Shown: positions 16,675-24,353, counted from the stretch's first letter. The stretch: 64,000 bases of DNA from G963665495 sp963677785 (GCA_963677785.2 CAXXDH010000002.1:1025730-1089729), one strand, 5' to 3'. Made by a program: numbers and translations. Notes: generated by a model from the sequence alone, not told the origin.

Positions 16675-18380
16675 GTATGAGGCATGCTGATGCCGCAGCA
16701 TATGACGCCATCCCTGTGATTGAAGATGGCGATCTTGTCGACATCGTTTTGCAATGGCCCGAACGCAGTTGGCGTCTCGCAGGGAAAGCCGGGGCTAAAC
16801 GGGAACGCGACCTTCTGAAAAAGTTGAATTCAGACGGCAAGAAGCTTCCTGTTTTGCTTGGATCCGGTTTGGGGGTTGCTCTTGAAGAACTTCTTGAACA
16901 AACGTCCGGACCAGTGGCTGTTGTTGATAAGGAACAGTCCATTCTTGACGTCAGCAAGTTGGCCGAGCAATACGCGGGGGAGGAACGGGTATTTTGGATT
17001 GTCGAACCCGATCTACCCTCTGCCCTCAAGGCGTTGACTCAGTGGCAGATGCGTCATGAAGGGCTTCCTTTCGTCCCGTTGAGCCATCCGGTGTATTTAC
17101 GGATTGATCGTGACTATTACGGAGGGTTGCAAGAACAGCTTCAGGCAAGCGGACGTTTCGATTTCTGGGCTAAAGCTCGTTACACCAAATTTAAAACCTG
17201 GCCTCCCAGAATACTGCTTGTTACGAGCCAGTATTTTTTAATGGGGGAAATCATCGCTGCCTGTACCCGCCTCCAGGTCCCGTATCTGCTGGTTAATTTG
17301 GAAGATAAAGAGATAGCGAGCCAGGAATTTGTGGAAAGGCTGTTGCGGTCCGTATTGGAGTTCCGTCCTGATTTTATTTTCACTATCAATCATCTGGGAG
17401 TGGATCGTGAAGGGGTGCTGGTTGATTTGCTGGAGCGCCTGGAATTGCCGCTGGCATCCTGGTTCGTGGATAATCCGCATTTGATTCTGTATCTTTTCAA
17501 TAAGGTCATAAGCGACTACACGGCCATTTTTACCTGGGATTCTGACAATATCGATACGCTGAAAGAACAGGGTTTTCAGAGAATTTTTTATTTGCCTCTG
17601 GGCACTGATCCTGAACGTTTTCGGCCCGGATTACATGGTTCGGCGAACAATACGTTTACCACGGATGTTTGCTTTGTCGGCAACTCCATGCATTACAAGG
17701 TTGGCCAGCGTCTCAAAGCCTCACGTCCGCCCAAGGAACTTTTACGAAGTTACAGAGCAGTTGCTGCAGGATTTGGAAATTCTGATGAAAAATCAGTCTA
17801 TTCATATCTTTTGCATGAACATCAAGATCTTTTGCCTTATTTTATGGAATTGGAATCCGCTGAACGTAAACTGGCCTATGAAGCCATGATAACCTGGGAG
17901 GCAACCCGGCAGTACAGGCTGCAGTGTGTGCAGGGGATTATGGATTTTAACCCGTTGGTGGTGGGGGACAAGGGATGGAATATTTCATTGAAGGCTGAAT
18001 CCCGACCATGGCGTTGGCATAAAGAAGTAAGCTATTACGAAGATTTGCCTTGGTTGTACCCTCTTGTTAAGGTTAATTTCAACTGCACGAGTAAACAGAT
18101 GAAAGGAGCAGTGAATCAACGCGTATTCGATGTGCCTGCGACTGGCGCTTTTGTTTTAACTGATTGGAGGGTTCAAATTGAACAATTGTTTATTCCGGGC
18201 CAAGAAGTCATCTGCTTTAATCATCTGGATGAGGTCCCTGATCTGACAAAATATTACCTGTCGCACCCGCATGCGCGTGAGAAAATCGCTTTGGCCGCCA
18301 GAAAACGCATACTTGCTGAGCATTCTTATCAGCACCGTCTTTTATTTTTGATGCGTAAAATGCATTCAGTCTTCGGATAA
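16671..18380 (+). CDS. CgeB-like glycosyltransferase
   Basis: The 569-residue protein starts at a GTG overlapping the motB stop; an ATG two codons downstream is an alternative. The middle (about 185-330) has a GT-B-like Rossmann half with ILLVTSQYFLMGEI and SWFVDNPHLIL. The C-terminal part (about 460-569) resembles the Glyco_trans_1_2/CgeB tail: VNFNCTSKQMKGAVNQRVFD, GAFVLTDWR, YYLSHPHAREKIALAARKRI. The family transfers sugars, but its acceptors are poorly known. Translational coupling to motAB suggests flagellin or another flagellar protein as substrate; this is inference. The N-terminal 180 residues are unrecognised. Confidence 0.75.
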   Translation: MSMRHADAAAYDAIPVIEDGDLVDIVLQWPERSWRLAGKAGAKRERDLLKKLNSDGKKLPVLLGSGLGVALEELLEQTSGPVAVVDKEQSILDVSKLAEQYAGEERVFWIVEPDLPSALKALTQWQMRHEGLPFVPLSHPVYLRIDRDYYGGLQEQLQASGRFDFWAKARYTKFKTWPPRILLVTSQYFLMGEIIAACTRLQVPYLLVNLEDKEIASQEFVERLLRSVLEFRPDFIFTINHLGVDREGVLVDLLERLELPLASWFVDNPHLILYLFNKVISDYTAIFTWDSDNIDTLKEQGFQRIFYLPLGTDPERFRPGLHGSANNTFTTDVCFVGNSMHYKVGQRLKASRPPKELLRSYRAVAAGFGNSDEKSVYSYLLHEHQDLLPYFMELESAERKLAYEAMITWEATRQYRLQCVQGIMDFNPLVVGDKGWNISLKAESRPWRWHKEVSYYEDLPWLYPLVKVNFNCTSKQMKGAVNQRVFDVPATGAFVLTDWRVQIEQLFIPGQEVICFNHLDEVPDLTKYYLSHPHAREKIALAARKRILAEHSYQHRLLFLMRKMHSVFG

Positions 18381-18509
18381 TTTTTTCATCCTACATTTGT
18401 TTCAAAAACTCACAAAATACAAGGATTGCCAAGTACTCCAAGCCCTGCTATTCTTAAGAATTATAGACGCGGAATAAAGACCTGAGAAAGCCATTATAAG
18501 AGATACGCA

Positions 18510-19496
18510 ATGAAAATATCCTGTGTCAGGTGCGGCAAAAAAATTGATTCACCTAATGTGTATTGCAAAGAATGCCAAAAAGACATGGGCATCGCAATCG
18601 GCTCACCCCCTCGCTCGAAACGTCGATGGTATACCTACCTTCTTGTATTGTTGCTCCTAGCGTTTGCCGGAGTGTATTTCTTCGTTGGTAATGGAGAAAT
18701 GGTATCCAAAGTATCGTCTTTGGCTGGAGAGGTCGAGCAAATGGCCGAACAGCTGAAAGAGACGGTTTCCAATCAACTTCATATAGAGGAAGCCGAGACC
18801 GAAAGCCAAACGGCAGCTCCTTCAAAGTCGGTTGCGCTCGAGGATACCACCGACAATTTGGAAACAGTAGACAGTCCGTCTCCTGGTACTGTTGCTGCGG
18901 AGACTCCTGCGGTTTCCGAAAATGTGGGAGAAAGCCTTGCTGTCGCGGCTTCTTCCGAAGCTGTCGCAGAAACTGTCGAACAATCCCCTGAGATTCAGGA
19001 TGACCAGAGTGATGCGTCAAAACCATCCGCCGGACAGAATGCAAATGTTGCGTCCGTAAGTGAGGAAGCAGCCATGCCCGCAGCAGAGGAAGCGGTGAAT
19101 GCGGAAACTGTTTCAGACACTTCCGCCTCACAGGAAGAAACATTTGAAACCAAAGGGGCTGCAGCAGAACAACCCGCGGCAGGGGGAGACAACCCGTTGC
19201 TTCATGTGGGGATTCTAGTTTATTATCTGAAAAAGGAAGGTTCCGACAAGCGGATTAAGAAAAAGCTGCTCGATGCGGGCTATACTGATGTTGTAGCCAA
19301 AGGCAAGTGGCCAGGGGCCTTTAAAGACCAGAATGTGTTTTTCCGTAACGAGGATCAACCTGGGGTCAAAGAAATTATGGATGTTTTAGGTAAGAACTGG
19401 TTTGATTATTATTTCAACGGCCCTCGCATCAGCCGTAGTGTGAAAAAGATCTTTGGTGAGGATGATCACGTTCAATTTTTGATTATACCTAAATAA
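18510..19496 (+). CDS. Membrane protein with zinc ribbon, acidic linker and LytR_C-like C-terminal domain
   Basis: The 328-residue protein opens with a short CxxC...CxxC zinc ribbon (CVRCGKK, YCKECQK; residues 5-30), then basic RSKRR and a single TM (about 45-63). A long Glu/Ala/Ser-rich low-complexity linker (about 85-230) leads to a compact C-terminal domain of about 100 residues beginning NPLLHVGILVYYLKKEG. Its pattern (strand, helix KKKLLDAGY, strand, NVFFRNEDQPGVKEIMDVLG) resembles LytR_C/SPOR-like envelope domains, but the assignment is tentative. It lies 129 bp after the glycosyltransferase and could be the last gene of the motility cluster. Confidence 0.65.
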   Translation: MKISCVRCGKKIDSPNVYCKECQKDMGIAIGSPPRSKRRWYTYLLVLLLLAFAGVYFFVGNGEMVSKVSSLAGEVEQMAEQLKETVSNQLHIEEAETESQTAAPSKSVALEDTTDNLETVDSPSPGTVAAETPAVSENVGESLAVAASSEAVAETVEQSPEIQDDQSDASKPSAGQNANVASVSEEAAMPAAEEAVNAETVSDTSASQEETFETKGAAAEQPAAGGDNPLLHVGILVYYLKKEGSDKRIKKKLLDAGYTDVVAKGKWPGAFKDQNVFFRNEDQPGVKEIMDVLGKNWFDYYFNGPRISRSVKKIFGEDDHVQFLIIPK

Positions 19497-19515
19497 TATG
19501 TATTGTTGTTTTCCT

Positions 19516-19552
19516 GCTTCAGGCGAATACTATGTATATAATCGTCTGAAGC
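19516..19552 (+). terminator. Possible terminator or structural hairpin after the zinc-ribbon gene
   Basis: Arms GCTTCAGGCGA and TCGTCTGAAGC (11 bp, one G-T pair) flank a 15-base AT-rich loop 20 bp after the stop codon. No U-tract follows, so termination would have to be atypical. Confidence 0.45.
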
Positions 19553-19792
19553 ACATGGTATGCATTTGATCCGTTAAATAGCTGCGTTTTGTTATACACC
19601 TCTCTTGAAATATGTTTCCTTTCATCTTTTCGTATTCCGACGGTGTTTCATAGGGATAATGATTGCAGATTGAATAACTCATGAGTTCTTCATTATTTTT
19701 TTGCCTTTAGGATGGTAACCGTCAGAACGCCTACATCTCCCCTACTTACGCGGGCATGGCATACTGTATTCCTCAACCAAGGAGTAGGCGGT

Positions 19793-20134
19793 ATGGCGGC
19801 AAGTTCGAAGGGACGGACATCGGCTGAGGAGATCGAGAGATGGCGCAGGCACATTGAGAGCTGCAAGCACAGCGGCCTGAGTTAGGAGGCGTACTGCAGG
19901 CAGCACGGGATATCCAAGAGTACGCTGGGGTATTGGAAGCGTCGGTTCGAGCGGGATGCAGCATACGGCGATATTCCGACCGTGGTTCCCGTTCCCATGC
20001 ATCTTATCCCGGAGAGAGGGCCGTGCGAACCACTGCAGCTGCACATTGGAGAGCGCTACCGGATTGAGATCCGGGAAAATTTCAATCCCGCGCTTCTGGA
20101 AAAATTGCTGCGTACGTTGGAGCGGCTGGAATGA
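19793..20134 (+). pseudogene. IS66 TnpA (OrfA) with internal stop
   Basis: The frame encodes a 113-codon helix-turn-helix-type IS66 OrfA: an N-terminal region (ASSKGRTSAEEIERWRRH), then a TAG at 19883-19885, then EAYCRQHGISKSTLGYWKRRF, the HTH-like part, and a C-terminal tail ending LLEKLLRTLERLE. The stop overlaps the tnpB start as ATGA, the normal IS66 arrangement. The single TAG truncates it after about 30 residues. Confidence 0.8.
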
Positions 20135-20293
20135 ATCCGTTCGGTCCGCACACCAAAGTATTTCTGGTCCTGGGCGCAACGGACATGCGCAAAGCCATTG
20201 ACGGGCTCGCGCTGCTGGTGGCCGATCATCTGGAGCGGGATGCCTTTTCAGGTCATTTGTTCGCCTTCTGCAACCGCGGCCGGACCATAATTA

Positions 20294-20300
20294 AAATTCT
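20294..20300. repeat. Left target-site duplication of the ISL3 element (AAATTCT)
   Basis: The 7-bp sequence immediately left of the ISL3 inverted repeat is identical to the one immediately right of the element at 21633-21639. Confidence 0.85.
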
Positions 20301-21632
20301 GGTCCTTCCGGAAACTCAGTGGGTGGCCCCAGTCTTGCTAATCTCCGGGTAGAGTTTTAGCCCGCCACAAAAGAAGTAAATCGCTGTTTTGAAATGCTCC
20401 TTATTGCTGTAGCCACAAGCTCGGCGTTTGATGGACATGATCTTGCTGTTCAGCCCCTCCGCAACAGCGTTTGTCACGCGATGCCGACAAAAGGTCACGA
20501 TGTTGTCCATGTGATCCATGAGCATGTTCGCCACTTTGCCCATAGGCTCGAGCTTCGAGCGTTTGGCCCAAGAACACCATTTCTTCAGAAAACGCTTGGC
20601 CCACCCAACAGACAGATAGTCCCACAGTCCGCGAAGACTCTCTTTCATGGCCCAGGCTTTGCCCGTCTTCAGATTCGATTCCTTGAGTTCCTCCAGGCGC
20701 GGTCGTTGGGAGTCCGAGAGGTTCTCCTCAGCGTATAACCACAAGTATCTGCTGCCTTTCAAAATTTCGTTTGCTTCAGCCATCAGCGCCTTATGTTCCT
20801 GGCGGCGTACTTTATCCACGGCTTCCCCTACATGCTGCATGATGTGGAAACGGTCGAATACGATTTTACCTGCTGCATCGGGTACGTTTTCCTTGGTGGC
20901 CAGGAAGTATGCCGGCCACATGTCCATTGATACAGCCTTGATTGCCTTGAGCTGTTCGTCGTTCAACTGTTTGTAATATTCTTCAAGGCTTGCCTTTTTG
21001 CGTTCCTCGGCAACATATTCAACCGTACCTCGCAGCAAGTCGCAGACAACCGTCATATAGCTATGTCCTTTCCGGAAAGCCTTTTCGTCGACTCCGATGT
21101 AGCTGATTTTGCGCTGTTCCTTTCGTGCCATGCCTCGTCGGACAGCTCTTTCCATAACGCCCCAAGCCTGATCCCATGAGATACGCATCAGTTTGCGGGC
21201 GCCTTCGACAGTCGAGCATTCTTTCAGAACATCGATGATCAACCTTTCCATGAGCAAGGTAAAACGCGAACCAGGCTCCGCCCAAAAGATCTTGACCTGC
21301 TTGACGCCATGCTCGGGGCAATTCACTCGGGGGATCCTTGCATGGATGAAGGTTTTGAACTGGCACGTATCCAAATGCCGCCAAATCCTTTCTTCCACAT
21401 GATCCCGGCAAGTCAGTTCCTTGCCGCATTCCGGACAAGTCCAAAGCACCTTGCTCTTATGCTCGAGCCAAATATCCAAACGGCCTTCAGACGTTTTCAA
21501 GTCAACTTTGTCTACAAACCAAGGGCTCTTGACACCCAAAATCTGTCCGTAAAGATCAACATCTCTCATCGGCGATCTCCTCCTGGAAATCGCCTACATT
21601 ATGCCGCTACCCACGACAAACCCGGAAGGACC
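20301..21632 (-). mobile_element. ISL3-family insertion sequence, 1332 bp, intact
   Basis: Terminal inverted repeats start GGTCCTTCCGG at both ends (11 identical bp, then partial matches through GTGGGT). The element is flanked by the direct repeat AAATTCT (20294-20300 and 21633-21639). Length, IR sequence and the single transposase ORF fit the ISL3 family, which usually makes 8-bp duplications; here 7 bp match perfectly. The clean reading frame and intact ends indicate a recent insertion. Confidence 0.92.
20316..21569 (-). CDS. ISL3-family transposase
   Basis: The 417-residue transposase fills the element. The N-terminal zinc-binding region shows CPECGKELTC and VNCPEHG. A helix-turn-helix-like region follows (about 110-150). 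The DDE catalytic domain has the aspartates in YIGVDEKAF and VSMDMWPAY and the glutamate in VAEGLNSKIMSIKRRACGY, a block diagnostic of ISL3. The frame is unbroken, and its 3' end lies 15 bp inside the left IR, so the copy may be active. It runs opposite to the IS66 genes it disrupts. Confidence 0.95.
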   Translation of the reverse strand: MRDVDLYGQILGVKSPWFVDKVDLKTSEGRLDIWLEHKSKVLWTCPECGKELTCRDHVEERIWRHLDTCQFKTFIHARIPRVNCPEHGVKQVKIFWAEPGSRFTLLMERLIIDVLKECSTVEGARKLMRISWDQAWGVMERAVRRGMARKEQRKISYIGVDEKAFRKGHSYMTVVCDLLRGTVEYVAEERKKASLEEYYKQLNDEQLKAIKAVSMDMWPAYFLATKENVPDAAGKIVFDRFHIMQHVGEAVDKVRRQEHKALMAEANEILKGSRYLWLYAEENLSDSQRPRLEELKESNLKTGKAWAMKESLRGLWDYLSVGWAKRFLKKWCSWAKRSKLEPMGKVANMLMDHMDNIVTFCRHRVTNAVAEGLNSKIMSIKRRACGYSNKEHFKTAIYFFCGGLKLYPEISKTGATH

Positions 21633-21639
21633 AAATTCT
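21633..21639. repeat. Right target-site duplication of the ISL3 element (AAATTCT)
   Basis: Second copy of the 7-bp direct repeat. Collapsing both copies restores the IS66 tnpB frame (KIL-YWDRNGF). Confidence 0.85.
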
Positions 21640-21965
21640 TTACTGGGACCGCAACGGTTTTTGCCTGTGGCAGAAGCGCCTGGAAAAGGAGCGCTTTCAC
21701 TGGCCCGAAACCGCGGCTGAAATTCTCGAACTCGGCCAGCGCGAGCTTGCCTGGTTGCTGGACTGGCGAAAAAGAAGCTTTGGTACTGCAAGCGAGAAAG
21801 GCAACCGCTGGGCTGAACGAATTTTGTCCCTGCGCCAGACGTGCAGGATTCAGCGAAGAAGAATCTTTCCAGTTCTGGTTGACGCTATGAATTCCTTTTT
21901 CAATATTTCGCACTCTGATTTCAGCTGGATTCATGCTGGTGGATGATTGGGGTGTGAGCGCTTAC

Positions 21966-22262
21966 ATTTGTTTTAGAGGCCCATGCACTCAATAGATGAA
22001 TAGCATCATTATTTGATACAGTATTGAAAACTTTTCTGATTGTGTCATGTGATGGAATTCCATTCTCAAGTTCAACAAATTTTCTGAGCCAATCAATTCT
22101 TTCATTTGCAAAGCATTCTATATCGTCCCATCCTTCACATCTATATAGTACACCACCAATAGTAATAAAAATAATATCAATAAGTTTATGAAGTTTAGTT
22201 CTATCGATTCTTGGATCAGTAATATCCTCAAAGGCTCGAATAATGCTTATTTTTGATTCCAT
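21966..22262 (-). pseudogene. N-terminal fragment of an ISAs1-type (H-repeat) transposase
   Basis: About 100 residues are preserved: FEDITDPRIDRTKLHKLIDI, GWDDIECFANERIDWLRKF and LENGIPSHDTIRKVF match the N-terminal domain of ISAs1/H-repeat transposases (usual length about 370). The frame is cut where the IS66 right end begins, and the catalytic part is absent from the other side of IS66. The fragment is distinctly AT-richer than neighbouring genes, pointing to separate acquisition. Confidence 0.8.
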
Positions 22263-22575
22263 AGTATAACTTCAAAAAAATTTTTAAAAATTATACACTA
22301 TGGTCAAAAAAAATCATCACGCAGTAAATCTACAGTAATAGACAAAAAACATATTTAAAATTTTAAAAACAATAAAAATAATACATACAAAATGATTGAA
22401 AACTCAAAAAAATACAAAACGGCCTTTAAAAGCTAAAATCAGATGCTCTGACCCTGTAGCGGAGCCGGTGCTTTTTTTTTCGGGAAAATCTGATAGAAAA
22501 CCGATGTTGTGCAGCATAGGGTGTCTACAATGTTTTTTTCTGTTCAATGTGCAGGTTAACTGAACGAGGTTTCAT
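22263..22575. other. AT-rich intergenic region with an isolated GC-rich patch and T9 run
   Basis: The stretch is A/T-dominated except for 22444-22471, which can form a modest GCTCTG/CGGAGC hairpin (one G-T pair) and is soon followed by nine T residues. This resembles a terminator but no gene ends just upstream on the plus strand. Otherwise only the leader of the small membrane protein gene is expected here. Confidence 0.4.
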
Positions 22576-22851
22576 ATGGATGACAAGAAGCGTCCTTTGT
22601 TTTCCCTGGAAGAGGAAGGGGAATTCAAAAATGCGGCATCTCCCGGCAAGCACGGGACGAAAAAAGGAGAAACACAGGATAACGGACAGGATACGGACGT
22701 TCGCCGCGTTGTCATTGTAGGCATTGATATCTCAATGACAAATATCATCTTGCTTTTGTTGAAATTCTTTCTCGTCCTTATTCCGGTTGTTCTAGTTCTG
22801 GGTGCACTGCTTGGTGTGGTATGGGAATTGGCCACCCATGGAACCTTGTAG
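22576..22851 (+). CDS. Small single-TM membrane protein of unknown function
   Basis: The 91-residue protein is preceded by GAACGAGG about 8 bp upstream of ATG. The first 40 residues are charged and hydrophilic (Lys, Glu, Gly and Asp rich), followed by DVRRVVIVGIDIS and one strongly hydrophobic segment at about 57-86 (ending VLGALLGVVWELA). It is probably an inner-membrane protein with its N-terminus in the cytoplasm. I do not recognise the family. It converges with the ClpX-like gene, 22 bp away. Confidence 0.7.
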   Translation: MDDKKRPLFSLEEEGEFKNAASPGKHGTKKGETQDNGQDTDVRRVVIVGIDISMTNIILLLLKFFLVLIPVVLVLGALLGVVWELATHGTL

Positions 22852-22873
22852 CTGAAACGGTAATCGATACAAT

Positions 22874-23971
22874 TTAGTTGAAGCTGCGTAGTACAACGTC
22901 CTTGTCTATTTTTAGGGTGGTTTTTTGATCCTTTTGGCCCAACTTGTCGGACTGGAACGGATCAAATTCGAACGGAGTGATGATTCTGTTGAACACTTCC
23001 CGCAGGGCGCGAGCTCCTATGCGGGTATTCTCCACGGCATATTCCGTGATCAACTGCAGTGCCTCTTTTGTCAGCAGTAAATCAATATCCATACTTTTGA
23101 AATAATTACGCGAATGACGCAAAGGCGAATCTTCGGACGACAGCATGATCTGTTGCAGTTCTTTGGCTCCCAAATCTTCTAGCACGGCAATGGAGTGGAA
23201 ACGCGAGATGAATTGGGGAGTCATGCCGTAGGAGAAAAGGTCTGCCAAACGTACCTGGTCGCGCAGTATAAGCACTTCGCGCGTATATTTTTTTCCTTTC
23301 GGGTCGGTGCCAGTGGTGACCCTAAGCTTGCGCTCGTCGTTGCCTTCCTTGATTGCTTTGACTATTTGATCATACAAGCCCTCGAATGCTCCGCCGCAAA
23401 TAAAAAACATTTTCGACGTATCAATGAACAACCGAGTTTTTCGTTTTTGTCCCTGGTCATGACGCACTGTTTCGTACAGTATCCGTTCCCCCTCAAGCAT
23501 GGTCAACAGAGCCTGCTGAATCGCGATGCCAATCACATTGGGCTTGCCTGAAATGGTTGCTGAAATTTTGTCGATTTCATCAATGCAGACAGTGGCATTC
23601 TGCATATATTCACAAAGCTTATCGTCAGTGGTGAACAGGCCGAAACTGTTGTTGACGGCGATTTCAAGGCTTTTGAGCAAACGCTGCAGATCCACATCCC
23701 CGATATCTTCTCCAGCCAGCATATTCGCGTTCATAATGCTCATGGCGCTGTATTTCCGCAGGGATCGATGCGCCATAAAGAATTTTTGAATGGAGTTCAT
23801 GATGGTGGTTTTACCCGTGCCGCTGTTGCCGATGAGCAGGATGTTTCCCGCCTTGAGTCCGTTGATGTGTTTGTAAATGGCTACGGAAACCTTACGGAGG
23901 ACATCTTCCTGACCAAGAACGCGGTTGGAAAGAAACTTGAAAATGGATTCCGGAAGCAAAACTTCGTTCAT
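22874..23971 (-). CDS. ClpX-like AAA+ ATPase lacking the zinc-binding domain
   Basis: The 365-residue protein starts at the ATG at 23971 behind AAGGAG (6-bp spacing). It has Walker A LLIGNSGTGKTT, Walker B ATVCIDEIDKIS, and ClpX-like second-region motifs (EFISRF-type GMTPQFISRFHS, sensor-2 region NTRIGARALREVFNRI). The ClpX N-terminal zinc finger is absent. Where ClpX has the AGYVGED pore loop this protein reads MLAGEDIGD, without the substrate-gripping aromatic, and no IGF/LGF ClpP-docking loop is evident. It is therefore probably not a classical ClpP partner. Its function is unknown. The gene is monocistronic and divergent from the DUF429 gene. Confidence 0.85.
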   Translation of the reverse strand: MNEVLLPESIFKFLSNRVLGQEDVLRKVSVAIYKHINGLKAGNILLIGNSGTGKTTIMNSIQKFFMAHRSLRKYSAMSIMNANMLAGEDIGDVDLQRLLKSLEIAVNNSFGLFTTDDKLCEYMQNATVCIDEIDKISATISGKPNVIGIAIQQALLTMLEGERILYETVRHDQGQKRKTRLFIDTSKMFFICGGAFEGLYDQIVKAIKEGNDERKLRVTTGTDPKGKKYTREVLILRDQVRLADLFSYGMTPQFISRFHSIAVLEDLGAKELQQIMLSSEDSPLRHSRNYFKSMDIDLLLTKEALQLITEYAVENTRIGARALREVFNRIITPFEFDPFQSDKLGQKDQKTTLKIDKDVVLRSFN

Positions 23972-24267
23972 GGGGGCTCCTTGAAAATGCTGCATTGAAA
24001 GCTTGTGCATCAGCTCTTCTTACCTGAGGATAGTCTAGCCCTGTTTTTTTTGCAATTTGATTACAGTACACTTGGATAGGAAAAAAACTTGAATAAATTT
24101 TATCTTTATTATAACTTTTTCTAGATAAAGTTGCGTAATACAACTATAGTACATAAAAATTACAATTCGTATCCTTTATTGTAACTGAAATAAGTTTGAA
24201 AAAGTTTTCAACTTGTGATTATTTTGTAAATAAAATGCATTTGTTTTATCTTTAGATTGTATTCTTA

Positions 24268-24281
24268 AAAAAACGTTTTTT
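24268..24281. repeat. Palindrome AAAAAACGTTTTTT, distal copy
   Basis: A 14-bp perfect palindrome identical in core to the copy at 24339-24352. It is a candidate operator for the divergent ClpX-like and DUF429 genes. Confidence 0.6.
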
Positions 24282-24337
24282 AACTTCAAGAAATAACCAT
24301 TTTTTTTAAATAGTTACTGCTAACTTTCATTCTATTT

Positions 24338-24353
24338 CAAAAAACGTTTTTTG
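24338..24353. repeat. Palindrome CAAAAAACGTTTTTTG, proximal copy
   Basis: A 16-bp perfect palindrome ending 13 bp before the DUF429 ATG, so a bound protein would occlude the ribosome-binding or initiation region. It shares its 14-bp core with the upstream copy. Confidence 0.6.

Larger units (their letters stand above)
20131..21946 (+). pseudogene. IS66 TnpB split by ISL3 insertion and fused to a TnpC tail
   Basis: Bases 20131-20300 encode the TnpB start, with VFLVLGATDMRKAIDGLAL, FSGHLFAFCNRGR and TIIKIL. Removing the ISL3 element and one copy of its 7-bp duplication restores the frame exactly, continuing YWDRNGFCLWQKRLEKERF and ELGQRELAWLLD from 21640. After LLD (about 21757) the same frame runs into RWAERILSLRQTCRI and FPVLVDAMNSFF, which look like the C-terminus of the IS66 TnpC transposase. 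An internal deletion therefore fused tnpB to the last 50 codons or so of tnpC. Confidence 0.75.
19715..21965 (+). mobile_element. Degenerate IS66-family element, interrupted by an ISL3 element
   Basis: The left end GTAACCGTCAGAACGCC (from 19715) and the inverted right end GTAAGCGCTCACACCCC (reading leftwards from 21965) share the IS66-type GTAA terminus. Inside are tnpA with an internal TAG, tnpB split by the ISL3 insertion, and only the C-terminal tail of tnpC; about 1.4 kb of tnpC is missing. The 8 bp outside each end do not match, so no target duplication survives. The element is dead. The right end abuts the ISAs1-like fragment. Confidence 0.8.

Noticed and set aside
20100..20106. A-run frameshift in IS66 tnpA
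   Set aside because: The poly-A run near the end of tnpA first suggested a shift, but the frame closes correctly with TGA overlapping the tnpB ATG; only the internal TAG is supported as a lesion.
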